A stretch of 64,000 nucleotides of DNA from Hespellia sp. (lineage in GTDB: Bacteria; Bacillota; Clostridia; Lachnospirales; Lachnospiraceae), in assembly GCA_028694105.1 (NCBI GenBank), contig JAQUUC010000007.1, forward strand, positions 34,491 through 98,490. Direction: 5' to 3'. Both the position numbers and the translations under genes were made by a program. The notes under the pieces were generated by a model, which made no database searches, had not been told where the DNA came from, and worked only from the letters and a program-made list of their open reading frames with translations. Positions 15,946-25,507 of this stretch are shown here, in pieces (the first letter of the stretch is position 1; every line of letters begins with the position of its first letter).

Positions 15946-16887
15946 TTATTCACTCTGCAAGAGTTCATCCATCACTTTAACAACATCCATTGTATATTCG
16001 ATATAGTGTTTCCCACATGCGCTATCCTGAATACAGTTTTCAATATCCCGAATTTCATAAGTCAGCGCATCTTCGGTCTTACCATATTTAATTTCCTCTT
16101 CTTTTCCATCCGGAAATGTAAGCACAGCCCGGTCCGCCCGCACATAATTATATACTGTAACATATGCCTTATCTCCTGCAACGATAGCTCTCTTCGGGAG
16201 TTTTGCACGAAATGTCATGTTTGCATTTCCCATTTCTCCGGTGCTGGTTGCAATACCGATACTCCACATTTCATCAACACCTGTTGGATAGGGTATCATC
16301 ACATGTTTCATCGTTTCAAATTCGCCCGTCAGAAAATATCGCAAAAACGACAACGTATAGGTGCCAATATCTAACATTGCACCTCCGCCTAATGCTTTCG
16401 AAAAGAAACGATTTTCCGGATCATCCTCCTTCAGACTTCCCAAATCGGCCTGCACATATTTGATTTTCCCCAATCTGCCTTCTTTTATCATTTCCTGTAT
16501 TTTCTCAAATAAAGGCATATGATATATTGTCATCGCTTCACTTAAGATTAAGTTATGTTCCTTCGCATATTCATACGCAATCTTCATTTCCTGATAATTT
16601 CCCCAAATTGCTTTTTCACACAAAACATGCTTTCCGTTTTTGAGGCATTTCATAATATTTTTATAATGCTGGGAATTCACGGTGGCAATATAGACAACAT
16701 CCACTTCCTCATCCTCAATTAAAGAGTCATATGATTCGTATACCTTCTGCACATCATATTGCTTTTGAAATGTTCTGGCACGCTGCAAATCTCTTGCTGC
16801 TACTCCGTAAATTGCGTGAAGGGGCTTCATTCCCTCTGCAAATTCATGTGCAATATGGCCCAATCCAATAATTCCCCATTTTATCAT
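15946..16887 (-). CDS. Gfo/Idh/MocA-family oxidoreductase
   Basis: NAD(P)-dependent sugar or trans-dihydrodiol dehydrogenase-type enzyme, 313 residues. The N-terminus is a Rossmann fold (WGIIGLGHIAHEFAEGM), followed by the family strand VDVVYIATVNSQHY and the motif KHVLCEKAIWGNYQEM with the conserved E-K active-site pair near residue 93. The C-terminal half is the usual substrate barrel. Single gene with no sugar-use neighbours, so substrate is unknown. Confidence 0.9.
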   Translation of the reverse strand: MIKWGIIGLGHIAHEFAEGMKPLHAIYGVAARDLQRARTFQKQYDVQKVYESYDSLIEDEEVDVVYIATVNSQHYKNIMKCLKNGKHVLCEKAIWGNYQEMKIAYEYAKEHNLILSEAMTIYHMPLFEKIQEMIKEGRLGKIKYVQADLGSLKEDDPENRFFSKALGGGAMLDIGTYTLSFLRYFLTGEFETMKHVMIPYPTGVDEMWSIGIATSTGEMGNANMTFRAKLPKRAIVAGDKAYVTVYNYVRADRAVLTFPDGKEEEIKYGKTEDALTYEIRDIENCIQDSACGKHYIEYTMDVVKVMDELLQSE

Positions 16888-16949
16888 GTTAATCCCTGCC
16901 CCTTCTATTTCGTATTGTAATGCCTTCCAACCTTATAATTTGCCAAGTA

Positions 16950-17459
16950 CTATATCCATTCCACTTTCATATTCAAAGCCGGAGCTTCCACCCCAAGATA
17001 TTTTCCCAGACAATCCACAATAAACTGATGATCATCCTCATGCTCCAGAAATGATACCGTTACAACCATCGCGATTCCCGAGCCTTTCAGCCGAATCGGA
17101 AATCCTCCGCCACAGAGCTTATAGTCCGCATCATTTAAGCCAAATGTCGTCAGATTCTTTCCGGTCTTTCTCGCCATAATATTGCTTTTCAGCGAACTGC
17201 ATTCATGGTAACATACTATATTAAATTTTCTGCGCATCCAATTCTGATGGTTCAAATTCGCCCTTTCAGAAGCATACTGGAACACAATATGTCCATTCAT
17301 TTTGCGAATTGCAATGGCCATATCAATTCCTCTTTCTTTGGTTTCTGCAACCATCAGCTTACCTAATTCCCACGCATCGTCATTGTTAAATGAGGAAAAT
17401 TGCAGCAGCTGCTCCTGCTCGTTCACAATTTCAAGTGCTTTTTCATAATTTGTTTCCAT
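16950..17459 (-). CDS. UPF0303 / GlcG-HbpS-like protein
   Basis: 169 residues matching the UPF0303 family within the GlcG/HbpS (DUF336) fold: DAWELGKLMVAETKERGIDM, MAIAIRKMNGHIVFQYA, LCGGGFPIRLKGSGIAMVVT. Relatives of this fold bind heme or small cofactors, but no activity is proven for this family. A poor AT-rich region separates it from the Gfo/Idh gene, and no clear operon is seen. Confidence 0.8.
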   Translation of the reverse strand: METNYEKALEIVNEQEQLLQFSSFNNDDAWELGKLMVAETKERGIDMAIAIRKMNGHIVFQYASERANLNHQNWMRRKFNIVCYHECSSLKSNIMARKTGKNLTTFGLNDADYKLCGGGFPIRLKGSGIAMVVTVSFLEHEDDHQFIVDCLGKYLGVEAPALNMKVEWI

Positions 17460-17631
17460 TTCGAAACCTCCATTCGTATTCTACTTATATTGTAGAATGA
17501 ATGAAATGCATACACAATACGCACAGTTCCCTATATTTCCACAAAAATTTCCAAGTGTCACAACGCTTCGGTCGATCTCCATCGCAATCCTCTGCCGCGA
17601 AGAACCTTTCCATACTCAAATGACTTCGCCT

Positions 17632-18564
17632 TTACTTCATGACCTCTTTTCCATCATGAAAATAGCATTCGCTAAACTCCTCACCCTTCATAATCTGTAA
17701 AACCTTGTCCATTCCATGTGCCAAGTCCATCCTCGCGTACTCTTTTTCGGAAATCCAATAGACTTTCCCCTCATCGGAACTCACAGGCTGTCCCTCAAAA
17801 GAATCCGTCCAATACAAATATCCAATATTATGAATATCTCCTTTGTACCAGTGATAGATGCCCTTCAGGACTGGATGCATAATCGTTAGACCGGTCTCCT
17901 CTTTCACTTCCCGAATCACCGAATCCGCAAACGATTCCCCGTCTTCTATATGGCCACCCGGAAATGTCGTTCCCGTGTAACCATCACCAACCTTATCAAG
18001 CGCAAGTACATTTCCATCTCCATCGGAAATCATGCACATATTCATAAGAACTACTCTCTGCGTTCTATCTTTTTCTTTTAATTCGAGATTCTCTGATTCC
18101 CCAAGATTCACTGATTTTTCTACCAGCTGATCTCCGACATACCGAAGTTTCATGAAGAAAAACGGTGTATCCTGCTCCAGTAATCGAAAAAAATCTTTGT
18201 CACCTTCCCAAATTGGTAAGTCATACACGTCCTTCTTATCAATCCACTCTAGCGTTCCTTCCTCACACGCGGTGAGCTCTCCCGTGTATTCGGATGCCGT
18301 ATAGAGATACATGTATTCCGTCTGCCACCGGTCAGACATAAATGTAATCAGGCCTCTCGCCCGGTACTTCGTAAGACTAAGCCCCGTCTCTTCCAGAACC
18401 TCCCGGCACAAGCATTCCTCCGGCGTCTCATCTTGTTCAAAATGTCCCCCGACTCCGACCCATTTGTCCTGATTGATGTCATTTACCTTTTTGATACGAT
18501 GCATCATAAGATATTGATTATCTTTCTCCATGTAGCATAATGTTGTCAAATTAGATTTTGTCAT
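17632..18564 (-). CDS. Tandem Nudix hydrolase
   Basis: Two complete Nudix domains in one 310-residue chain. First Nudix box: GGHFEQDETPEECLCREVLE-ETGL near residue 40; second: GGHIEDGESFADSVIREVKE-ETGL near residue 200, both with the metal-binding REVxEE. Each resembles MutT/8-oxo-dGTP-type enzymes. Most Nudix proteins have one domain, so this is a fusion. The ATG at 18564 overlaps the vsr gene by 14 bases; an upstream GTG at 18585 is possible. Coupling to vsr hints at a role in nucleotide or DNA maintenance, which is inference. Confidence 0.88.
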   Translation of the reverse strand: MTKSNLTTLCYMEKDNQYLMMHRIKKVNDINQDKWVGVGGHFEQDETPEECLCREVLEETGLSLTKYRARGLITFMSDRWQTEYMYLYTASEYTGELTACEEGTLEWIDKKDVYDLPIWEGDKDFFRLLEQDTPFFFMKLRYVGDQLVEKSVNLGESENLELKEKDRTQRVVLMNMCMISDGDGNVLALDKVGDGYTGTTFPGGHIEDGESFADSVIREVKEETGLTIMHPVLKGIYHWYKGDIHNIGYLYWTDSFEGQPVSSDEGKVYWISEKEYARMDLAHGMDKVLQIMKGEEFSECYFHDGKEVMK

Positions 18565-19051
18565 TTTGGCAGCCTTTCCATTCACTTTTCACACGCTCTG
18601 ACTCTGCTTCACATATATCCAGTTCTTCCATTTTAATATCAAATACCGTCTCTTCCACAACTTTCACACATTCATCTACGTTCTTTTTGATTTCATCTCC
18701 CCAAAAACGAATAACAGTCCAGCCCTCAAATAAAAGCTGCTTATTAACTTCATCGTCCCGCTGTCTGTTTCTGGATATTTTATTTATCCAAAATTCGCTG
18801 TTATTGCTTTTCTCAAGACGAGGTTTTAACACTTCCCAGTCTTTTCCATGAAAGAATTCTCCATCACAGAAAATCGCAATTTTATACTTTGTAAGCACAA
18901 TGTCCGGTTTCCCCGGCAACGCATTATAATTCTTGCGGTAATGATATCCCTTTACCCATAATGCTTTTCTTAGTAATACTTCAATTTTTGTATCTGTAGA
19001 ATGAATATGCTGCATATTTTTTCTTCGCTGCTCTTTTGTAAGAACATCCAT
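18551..19051 (-). CDS. vsr: Very-short-patch repair endonuclease
   Basis: Nicks DNA at T:G mismatches produced when 5-methylcytosine deaminates. 166 residues with the family N-terminus LTKEQRRKNMQHIHSTDTKI, the PGKPDIVLTKYKIAIFCDGE catalytic strand (Asp of GKPD), then FFHGKDW and ISRNRQRDDEVNKQL. The usual metal-site FWHG is FFHG here. It is downstream of two C5 methyltransferases, the normal partner genes. Confidence 0.93.
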   Translation of the reverse strand: MDVLTKEQRRKNMQHIHSTDTKIEVLLRKALWVKGYHYRKNYNALPGKPDIVLTKYKIAIFCDGEFFHGKDWEVLKPRLEKSNNSEFWINKISRNRQRDDEVNKQLLFEGWTVIRFWGDEIKKNVDECVKVVEETVFDIKMEELDICEAESERVKSEWKGCQNDKI

Positions 19052-19119
19052 TTTGATCAGCCACCTTTATTTAATTCCATAGAATCCTAAGAGAATATCA
19101 ATAGTGAGTACCCCTCCAT

Positions 19120-20358
19120 CTAAACAAACTGAGCTATCTCATGTGCCAGCTTAATAATTTCATCTTCATTTTGTCTTGTGCTTATCTTCATCAAATGCTT
19201 AATGTCAATGACAATACCCTGTACTTTTTCATAAGACTTATTATTTTGTTTCCAGTCACCATAAGCCTCTCCTACTCTTAAGACATTTTGCTCTGTTTTC
19301 CATCGCTGCCCCATTGAATTAAATGGCATTAAAAAAGCATTATATACTTTAAAATCATCCCCATATATTTTTTTGAACTTGTTTTGTTCTGCAATATATT
19401 CGCCATAAGTAATCTGCTTGTTTATAGATGTTGATCCCGGCAAATCTCCAGTTCTTCCTGTTGCACCATATTTATAATATTTTGCATCCAGAACATATAC
19501 ATCCCCATTAGATACCATAATTGTATCTGGTTCAAGTGATGCATTAGGATTTTCCTTACCTGCAATATTCCAGTATGTTTTAGGAAAATATTTTTCTTTT
19601 CCGTTAATTCCATAAACCTTTTCTATCATTGCTTCCCAAACATATTCAAATCTATAAGTACCATACTTATAATTATATCCTGATTTATCGGAGCCCTGAT
19701 CGTCCACTATTGCCAGCATACTTATAAACAACGACTTATTTAAATCATTAAATGTACTGGATATTTTTTCTCTCAGTACTGATCTAAATAGTTTTTCATT
19801 GTACTTTAGCCTGGGTTTTTCCGGCATACTGGATGTAAACAGCCAGCCAATCTTTGCAAAACTTTCATAAACACAAAATTCATGAATCAATGTTATTATT
19901 TCGTCATTATTTACTGTATTCTTCTTCGTCACAAAATCCAGATAATATGCATTATTATTCTGAATATATGCTTTCTGTGTTTTAATTGTCCTGTTCCAGT
20001 CCATCTTTCCTCTCTTCGCCACACGATAAATCACTTCGCGTTCCTTGTAATATCCACGCGAATAAAAATCATAAATCACAGCTATATATGCCTGTATCGG
20101 AAATGCAGTTTCATTGTATCCCTTATGTCCTTCTGTAATTTCAGAATCTTTTCTGGCTGTCGTAGTTCTAATTGTGTTCAGTAACAGTAAAATATCTTTT
20201 CTTAATTCTTGATCGTCGTGTGAAATATCATACCCTAATGGAAAATTGATGCTTATATCATTATTTTCGCACTTAATCCCAACAAAAACATCTTTTTCCC
20301 AATTTGTATTCACTCTGCATTTATCACGTATGTTAAACCGGCCCGTTTGACACACCAC
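19120..20358 (-). CDS. LlaJI-type restriction endonuclease subunit
   Basis: 412 residues resembling the LlaJI restriction family. The nuclease core is a PD-(D/E)XK motif: LEPDTIMVSNGDVYVLDAKYYKYG-type strand pair with D278, D291 and K293. The preceding region (YESFAKIGWLF, TYRFEYVWEAMIEKVYG) matches McrC/LlaJI-R2 proteins. It would act with the AAA+ gene 18 bases upstream, as LlaJI needs both subunits. Two adjacent GTG codons could serve as start, so the first few residues are uncertain. Confidence 0.82.
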   Translation of the reverse strand: MVCQTGRFNIRDKCRVNTNWEKDVFVGIKCENNDISINFPLGYDISHDDQELRKDILLLLNTIRTTTARKDSEITEGHKGYNETAFPIQAYIAVIYDFYSRGYYKEREVIYRVAKRGKMDWNRTIKTQKAYIQNNNAYYLDFVTKKNTVNNDEIITLIHEFCVYESFAKIGWLFTSSMPEKPRLKYNEKLFRSVLREKISSTFNDLNKSLFISMLAIVDDQGSDKSGYNYKYGTYRFEYVWEAMIEKVYGINGKEKYFPKTYWNIAGKENPNASLEPDTIMVSNGDVYVLDAKYYKYGATGRTGDLPGSTSINKQITYGEYIAEQNKFKKIYGDDFKVYNAFLMPFNSMGQRWKTEQNVLRVGEAYGDWKQNNKSYEKVQGIVIDIKHLMKISTRQNEDEIIKLAHEIAQFV

Positions 20359-20376
20359 CTTCCCAATAGCATCCGA

Positions 20377-21711
20377 CTAATTCTCTTCCTCGCGTTGCAT
20401 TTCTTTTACCATTTTTTGATAAACCTCCGGTTTTAAAACAGCACCCAGTTTATCTGTGGTTGCTTCTTCATATGTTTCAATAACGTCTTCAAGAGATTTG
20501 AAATTCTCATCAAAAATTAAATCTCTTTCCAGTCTAAATGCGTCATCCCATAAATACTTCAGAACTTTTCCTGGAAATTTATTTGAAGACAGTTCACTAT
20601 GTTTTACAAAATATGCACCTAATCTCTTATCCTCCGAGCTTGCCATATCAACATTAGTATTCATAACCATATCATTAATAACGACAGCAAATGCTCCCCA
20701 TTGAATTTCTGTTCCCTCTATCTTATTCTTGGCATGTCCTGCTGACATAACATCATTTTTCATGTGACGCATATTCCATCTTCTCTGAAAAGCGGTATCC
20801 AGAGTAAAAACATTTTGATCTGCCGTATTCATTGTTGCCAGAATCCACATATTAGAAGGAATCCGAATCTCATGCTCTGCTTTTCCAAAAACTACGGTAG
20901 CAACGTCATAATTGGATATTGCATATTCACTTTCTCCATATTCTGCCGGGTCATACTTATGGCTGTCTTCTGTCTTTCGATCCAGCAGCTGAAAGATTTC
21001 GCCAAATATTGCCGGAGCATTTCCTCTGTTAATTTCCTCGATAACCAAATAGTATTCTTTCCCCGGATTATCCCATGCCCTTTTAAGCATCTTGGTAAAT
21101 GGTCCCGGAGTAAAAACATACTTCAGCTGTCCCTCCTCCACTCTTGGTAAAATCTGACCAACAAAGTCCGAATATGTATAATCCGGGTGGAATACAATTC
21201 TTTCCATTCTACTGGCATCATCACAATATTTTTCTTGAATTTCATGACTTTTACCTACGCCCGGTACACCATATAACAATATATTTTCAGCATCTGTTAA
21301 TCGTTTCGTATCCGTTGTGTTTTCAGATAAATTTTCATTTATTTTTGAATCATCATCTATAATCTCCTGAAGCATTTGTTTACAAATTTTATGAAATTTC
21401 TCTTCCGAAATTTCAATCAGATAATTCTCTTCGAGATTTACATTTGCAATACAAATGGGAACTAATTTTGCTACTTCTAGTTCTTTTTTCAGCATGAGCA
21501 CATTATTTTTCTTAGAAACAACGTTCATATATACATTTGCGCCAGACAATGGTGCTCTTCTGTATACCAGCAGGTTGTCTCCTTCTTCCACATGATCAAG
21601 TACATCTTCCGTATTTTGAACTGTAAACTCTAACGAGAATGTTTTTGTCGAATCTATTTTCGTAAATGTGTCCTGAAAAGAATCCACAGATAAAATGTAA
21701 TATTTTTTCAC
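20377..21711 (-). CDS. McrB-type AAA+ GTPase/ATPase restriction subunit
   Basis: 444 residues. Residues 1-115 look like an EVE/PUA-type module (GDNLLVYRRAPLSGANVYMN). The motor follows: Walker A LLYGVPGVGKSHE (148-155), the McrB segment FHPDYTYSDFVGQILPR, Walker B YLVIEEINRGNAPAIFGEIF, and sensor MNTADQNVFTLDTAFQRRW. McrB-like motors hydrolyse GTP and drive translocation before cleavage. Unlike LlaJI R1, the sequence-recognition domain is not fused here; a separate gene ends 3 bases upstream. Confidence 0.88.
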   Translation of the reverse strand: MKKYYILSVDSFQDTFTKIDSTKTFSLEFTVQNTEDVLDHVEEGDNLLVYRRAPLSGANVYMNVVSKKNNVLMLKKELEVAKLVPICIANVNLEENYLIEISEEKFHKICKQMLQEIIDDDSKINENLSENTTDTKRLTDAENILLYGVPGVGKSHEIQEKYCDDASRMERIVFHPDYTYSDFVGQILPRVEEGQLKYVFTPGPFTKMLKRAWDNPGKEYYLVIEEINRGNAPAIFGEIFQLLDRKTEDSHKYDPAEYGESEYAISNYDVATVVFGKAEHEIRIPSNMWILATMNTADQNVFTLDTAFQRRWNMRHMKNDVMSAGHAKNKIEGTEIQWGAFAVVINDMVMNTNVDMASSEDKRLGAYFVKHSELSSNKFPGKVLKYLWDDAFRLERDLIFDENFKSLEDVIETYEEATTDKLGAVLKPEVYQKMVKEMQREEEN

Positions 21712-21714
21712 CTT

Positions 21715-22335
21715 CTATTCCTCCGTTTCAAATACATATTTTTTCCATCCATAAAAGCCTGAAACAAATATCTTATTGTCCTTAATTTGTATTTCAACAA
21801 CCTCTTTGCCACTATACTGGTCCATAAGACTTTTCCCCGCTATCTTAACATCATAAAAATCTGTTTTTTCCGGTGAATCATTTCTTTTCTTCTCAGATTT
21901 CAGGTGTTCGATATCAACGTCTGCATCCATTAACGATGTATTTTCTTTAAAACGTTTCAGTCTGTCAGAAGTCAGAATTTCAAATCCATACTTCGATTTC
22001 TGTATTACCAGATTGTCTGTATATTTTTTCGTATAAACGAAGTATCTGTTCTGTGAATTCGAAACTTCTTTCTCAAAAATAATTTCATCTCCTGCAAATA
22101 AATCCTTATTTCGATAGTATTGCCCTAATCCCACAATACGCTTTTCTCTGCCCACAGTATTTCTTACAGTTACTTTCTCTCCAGTGAATTTATCTGTAAA
22201 ATCAATTGGCGTATTTTGCTTGTCAAAAACATCTGTTATATCCAGGTCATTCGGAATTAACACATAGGTATCATGAGTTCCGCCTTTCCCAAGCTCCGTA
22301 TTGTTTAACTTTTTAACTATCTGGACTACTTTCAC
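21715..22335 (-). CDS. Stand-alone B3-like (EcoRII-N type) DNA-recognition protein
   Basis: 206 residues with no nuclease or ATPase motif. The N-terminal pattern KKLNNTELGKGGTHDTYVLI-P matches the opening of EcoRII-N/BfiI/NgoAVII B3-like DNA-binding domains (K-x-L-x5-G-x2-G-x-H-x2-Y-x2-IP). The middle (GLGQYYRNKDLFAGDEIIFE) fits the fold's later strands; the last 60 residues are unassigned. Start is GTG with AAGGTGG. Placed between the methyltransferases and the AAA+ gene, it probably supplies site recognition for the nuclease. The fold assignment is from pattern reading only. Confidence 0.6.
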   Translation of the reverse strand: MKVVQIVKKLNNTELGKGGTHDTYVLIPNDLDITDVFDKQNTPIDFTDKFTGEKVTVRNTVGREKRIVGLGQYYRNKDLFAGDEIIFEKEVSNSQNRYFVYTKKYTDNLVIQKSKYGFEILTSDRLKRFKENTSLMDADVDIEHLKSEKKRNDSPEKTDFYDVKIAGKSLMDQYSGKEVVEIQIKDNKIFVSGFYGWKKYVFETEE

Positions 22336-22363
22336 AGTTCCACCTTCTCTCTGAATAATCGTA

Positions 22364-23875
22364 TTACAAATACTTCTTTATTACATTTGCAATTCCTCTT
22401 GCCATCATGGTAGGAACCGCATTTCCGATCTGCATATATGTTTTAAGATAAGCTCCCCAGAATAAATAATCATCTGGAAATGATTGTATTCTGGCTGCCT
22501 CTCTTGGCGTAATTGCTCTTATCTGATACGGATGGATGTGCGAATGACAATCCATTCTCAGGTGTGCAGTAATTGTTCTGCAAGGGCGGTCTGGAATCAG
22601 CTTATAGTACTTGTCTTTAAAGCAATGATTTCTATGCGCATAAGGCATTATGTCTTTTACTTTTTCATCTGTAGCATCATCCCCCGGGTTAAGCCTCTTG
22701 TATATTTCATAATTCACGTCACTACAGTATCTTGCCTTATGATTAAAAACATAAGGAATATCTCTTCCCATATTTACCAAAGACAAATAGTCATTTTTAT
22801 TATTTTCATAATGATTCACATCTATTTTCTTCCCTGTAACATCACTATCGACCTCATTCATATTCTTTATTCGAGGCGCCTCTAATGGTTTGATATCTTT
22901 TAATGCATCTGATAAAAGATATTTTGCATTATGTGCACAGTTCTCCCTAATCTGCTTAAAGAGCATCGCTGGAGAAATGTCTTTTGACTCCATTACATCA
23001 TTTCGAACAGCAATGAAAATCAGTCTTTCTCTGCTTTGCGCAACTGAAAAATCCTGTGAATTAAGGATTTGATAATTCACCTTATATGAATATTCTTTTC
23101 CGTTCTTCAGCACTTTCAGGTTCTCATAATCTTCAACTACCTGATCAGCCACCCTGAGCATTCCCTTTACATTTTCCATCACCACAATTTTCGGTGTGAT
23201 TTTTTCAACTGCCTTCACAAAATATTTATACAGCTTGTTCCTTGGATCATCTATAACCCGCTGTCGATTAGCTTCACTAAACCCCTGACAGGGTGGTCCC
23301 CCAACAACGACATCAATTTCTTCGTCTATATAATCTTCAATATTATCTACTATTTCCTTAATATCTCCCTGAATCAACTTATCGGATGGAAGTTCTGGAT
23401 GATTGTATTTGTATGTCTGAATACAAACATTCTCTATATCATTAGCAAGCCTTACATGAAATCCTTCCTGTAAAAATCCAAGGCTCAATCCACCTGCTCC
23501 ACAGAAGAAATCTACCAGAGTGAGTTTTTTCTTTTTCGCAACTTCTTTCTGAATTTCCAGTCTTTTGGAATTATATAATTTATCAACCAGATTTCCTACC
23601 GCTTTTCTATTAGTAATTACAAAATTTACTGCCTCTTCAAACCTGCAATACATTTCCCCGGCTAATTGTTTCAGTTCATCGATTTCATTTCCATTATCAA
23701 TAACACCGATAGAAATCAATTCCTGCTCATATAACCTGCTGGTTTCCGCTTTCAGTTCGACTCCGTTTTTTTTACAAAAAACTTCTACCAGTCTTCTATA
23801 CACCTGCATCTGCTCTAAGTAAAACGATTTCTCCGTTTTACTTGTCCATTTATTTACAGATTTAAATATCATCAT
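22364..23875 (-). CDS. DNA (cytosine-5) methyltransferase, second of pair
   Basis: 503 residues. An extra helical region of about 115 residues precedes the catalytic domain, whose motifs are all present: FFCGAGGLSLGF (124-134), GGPPCQGFSEANRQR (catalytic C196), VVMENVKGML (E234), then the motif VIII-like QSRERLIFIAV and C-terminal ARIQSFPDDYLF with IGNAVP. Overlaps the upstream methyltransferase by 14 bases. Having two different C5 enzymes suggests an asymmetric site with one enzyme per strand, as for LlaJI. Confidence 0.93.
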   Translation of the reverse strand: MMIFKSVNKWTSKTEKSFYLEQMQVYRRLVEVFCKKNGVELKAETSRLYEQELISIGVIDNGNEIDELKQLAGEMYCRFEEAVNFVITNRKAVGNLVDKLYNSKRLEIQKEVAKKKKLTLVDFFCGAGGLSLGFLQEGFHVRLANDIENVCIQTYKYNHPELPSDKLIQGDIKEIVDNIEDYIDEEIDVVVGGPPCQGFSEANRQRVIDDPRNKLYKYFVKAVEKITPKIVVMENVKGMLRVADQVVEDYENLKVLKNGKEYSYKVNYQILNSQDFSVAQSRERLIFIAVRNDVMESKDISPAMLFKQIRENCAHNAKYLLSDALKDIKPLEAPRIKNMNEVDSDVTGKKIDVNHYENNKNDYLSLVNMGRDIPYVFNHKARYCSDVNYEIYKRLNPGDDATDEKVKDIMPYAHRNHCFKDKYYKLIPDRPCRTITAHLRMDCHSHIHPYQIRAITPREAARIQSFPDDYLFWGAYLKTYMQIGNAVPTMMARGIANVIKKYL

Positions 23876-25082
23876 TGGCCTCCAACTTATTTAATTTCCC
23901 TTTAATACATTTTGCAATCGCCTCAGCCAAAAGGGGTGGTACAGCATTTCCTATCTGCTTAAATTGCTCAGTTCTTGGACCTTCAAACACAAAATTATCA
24001 GGAAATGACTGCAATCTGGCTGCTTCTCTTACTGTAAATGTCCTTCCCTGTGAACTGTCTGGATGAATAAACTGATTGCCGTCTTTATACAAATGAGCAA
24101 TGATTGTCTTTGATGGCAAATCCCACCACTGCACAGTATAACTGTTGCCAAATACCCGCGGTTTCTCATGATTCAGGTCTGGTCTGTTTTCCAGTAACTC
24201 CTGAAATGTCCAATGATTTTTGCTCATCACTGTATATCTTTCAATATCTTTATCATTATGATTTCTTGCAACATGGTCCATTAATGTATTTTCATTTATA
24301 TGACTTATTTTTTTTAGAAAATCATTGTCTCGCTTTGACTCAAATGGAATTTTTGCTTCTCCTTGTCCGGGACGGAGCTTAGGAAGTTCTCCAATTGCGT
24401 CTTTTACCGTTACATATTTTTTTAGTCCCGTCTTTTCATCCTCTGTCATCTCCGGATCATAATGTGTTTTGATTATATCTGCATACATTTCCTCTGGTTC
24501 AATATCAATGTCTTTTCTTACCCCTATGATGATCACTCTTTTTCTGATCTGCGGCACTCCATAATTTGCAGAATTAAGCACATTCATTTTTGCATCAAAC
24601 TTTACCTTATAATTTGCTCCTAACGCTGCAATAATCTTATTAACAATATACTCTCTGTTTACCTTTGCCGTAAGCATACCGGTTACATTCTCGAAAACAA
24701 AAAATCGGGGTTTATAATGATTGAGAACCTTTACATAACTTTCAAACAAGTAATTTCTTGGATCATCCTGCATTGCATTATCATCTTTTGCTCTTCCCAA
24801 ACTCGAATAAGCCTGACAGGGAGGACCACCAATAATAATATCTACTGCTCTTCCATCCACTGCCTGATCAAGTTTTTCTATAACATCATTACCAGTAATA
24901 TCCAGATTCAATACCTCTTTGTCCGGATCTTCGTATCCATAATATTCCATTCTTGTCTTTAAAGTCTTACAGGCTGTCGGGTTTATTTCTATATGTGCAA
25001 GAGCCTTAAATCCCTGCTGATAGAATCCCTCGCTCAATCCACCACAGCCTGCGAACAGATCTATAAAACTATATCTTCTCAT
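23862..25082 (-). CDS. DNA (cytosine-5) methyltransferase, first of pair
   Basis: 406 residues with the complete C5 motif set: FIDLFAGCGGLSEGF, GGPPCQAYSSLGRAKD (catalytic C89), FFVFENVTGM (E131), ANYGVPQIRKRVIIIGVR, and ARLQSFPDNFVFEG with QIGNAVPPLLAEA. Start set at ATG 25082, after GAGGTGAT; a codon three residues earlier is less well placed. First structural gene of the restriction-modification operon, 65 bases after a small Xre gene. Confidence 0.93.
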   Translation of the reverse strand: MRRYSFIDLFAGCGGLSEGFYQQGFKALAHIEINPTACKTLKTRMEYYGYEDPDKEVLNLDITGNDVIEKLDQAVDGRAVDIIIGGPPCQAYSSLGRAKDDNAMQDDPRNYLFESYVKVLNHYKPRFFVFENVTGMLTAKVNREYIVNKIIAALGANYKVKFDAKMNVLNSANYGVPQIRKRVIIIGVRKDIDIEPEEMYADIIKTHYDPEMTEDEKTGLKKYVTVKDAIGELPKLRPGQGEAKIPFESKRDNDFLKKISHINENTLMDHVARNHNDKDIERYTVMSKNHWTFQELLENRPDLNHEKPRVFGNSYTVQWWDLPSKTIIAHLYKDGNQFIHPDSSQGRTFTVREAARLQSFPDNFVFEGPRTEQFKQIGNAVPPLLAEAIAKCIKGKLNKLEANDDI

Positions 25083-25147
25083 CCAAATCACCTCATATGT
25101 GTAATTATACTAATTTATATGTCCCATCATCAGGACTCGAAAAAACA

Positions 25148-25357
25148 TTATTCATCATCTGACTCAATTTCCATAATATCACCTGTGTCACAATTCAATG
25201 CCCCACATATTCTAACCAGAATATCTGTATTAACATTTTCATTTTTTCCGAGTTTTGCCATAGAGGCAGAACTAATGCACGCTTGCTCACACAAATCTTT
25301 TTTCATCATGTCCTTATCAATCAGTAATTTCCATAATTTTTTATACGAAATATGCAT
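25148..25357 (-). CDS. Xre-family controller-like protein
   Basis: 69 residues with an HTH of the Cro/C1 type: KKDLCEQACISSASMAKLGK followed by LVRICGALNCDTGDIMEIE. A GGAGGTG site precedes the ATG. It lies at the head of the methyltransferase operon, the position of controller (C) proteins that delay nuclease expression until DNA is methylated. That role is inferred from position. Confidence 0.85.
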   Translation of the reverse strand: MHISYKKLWKLLIDKDMMKKDLCEQACISSASMAKLGKNENVNTDILVRICGALNCDTGDIMEIESDDE

Positions 25358-25507
25358 ACCGCACCTCCACTGTATTTATCTCCAGATAAGAATAACACCG
25401 CCATTAGATTATAGCAATGAAAACTTTGCGAATGTAAAGTTCAAATTTTCCTGTAATTGATTTGTTTTTGCTTTCTCTTCATTGTACAATTGCGGCATCA
25501 GACCCCA

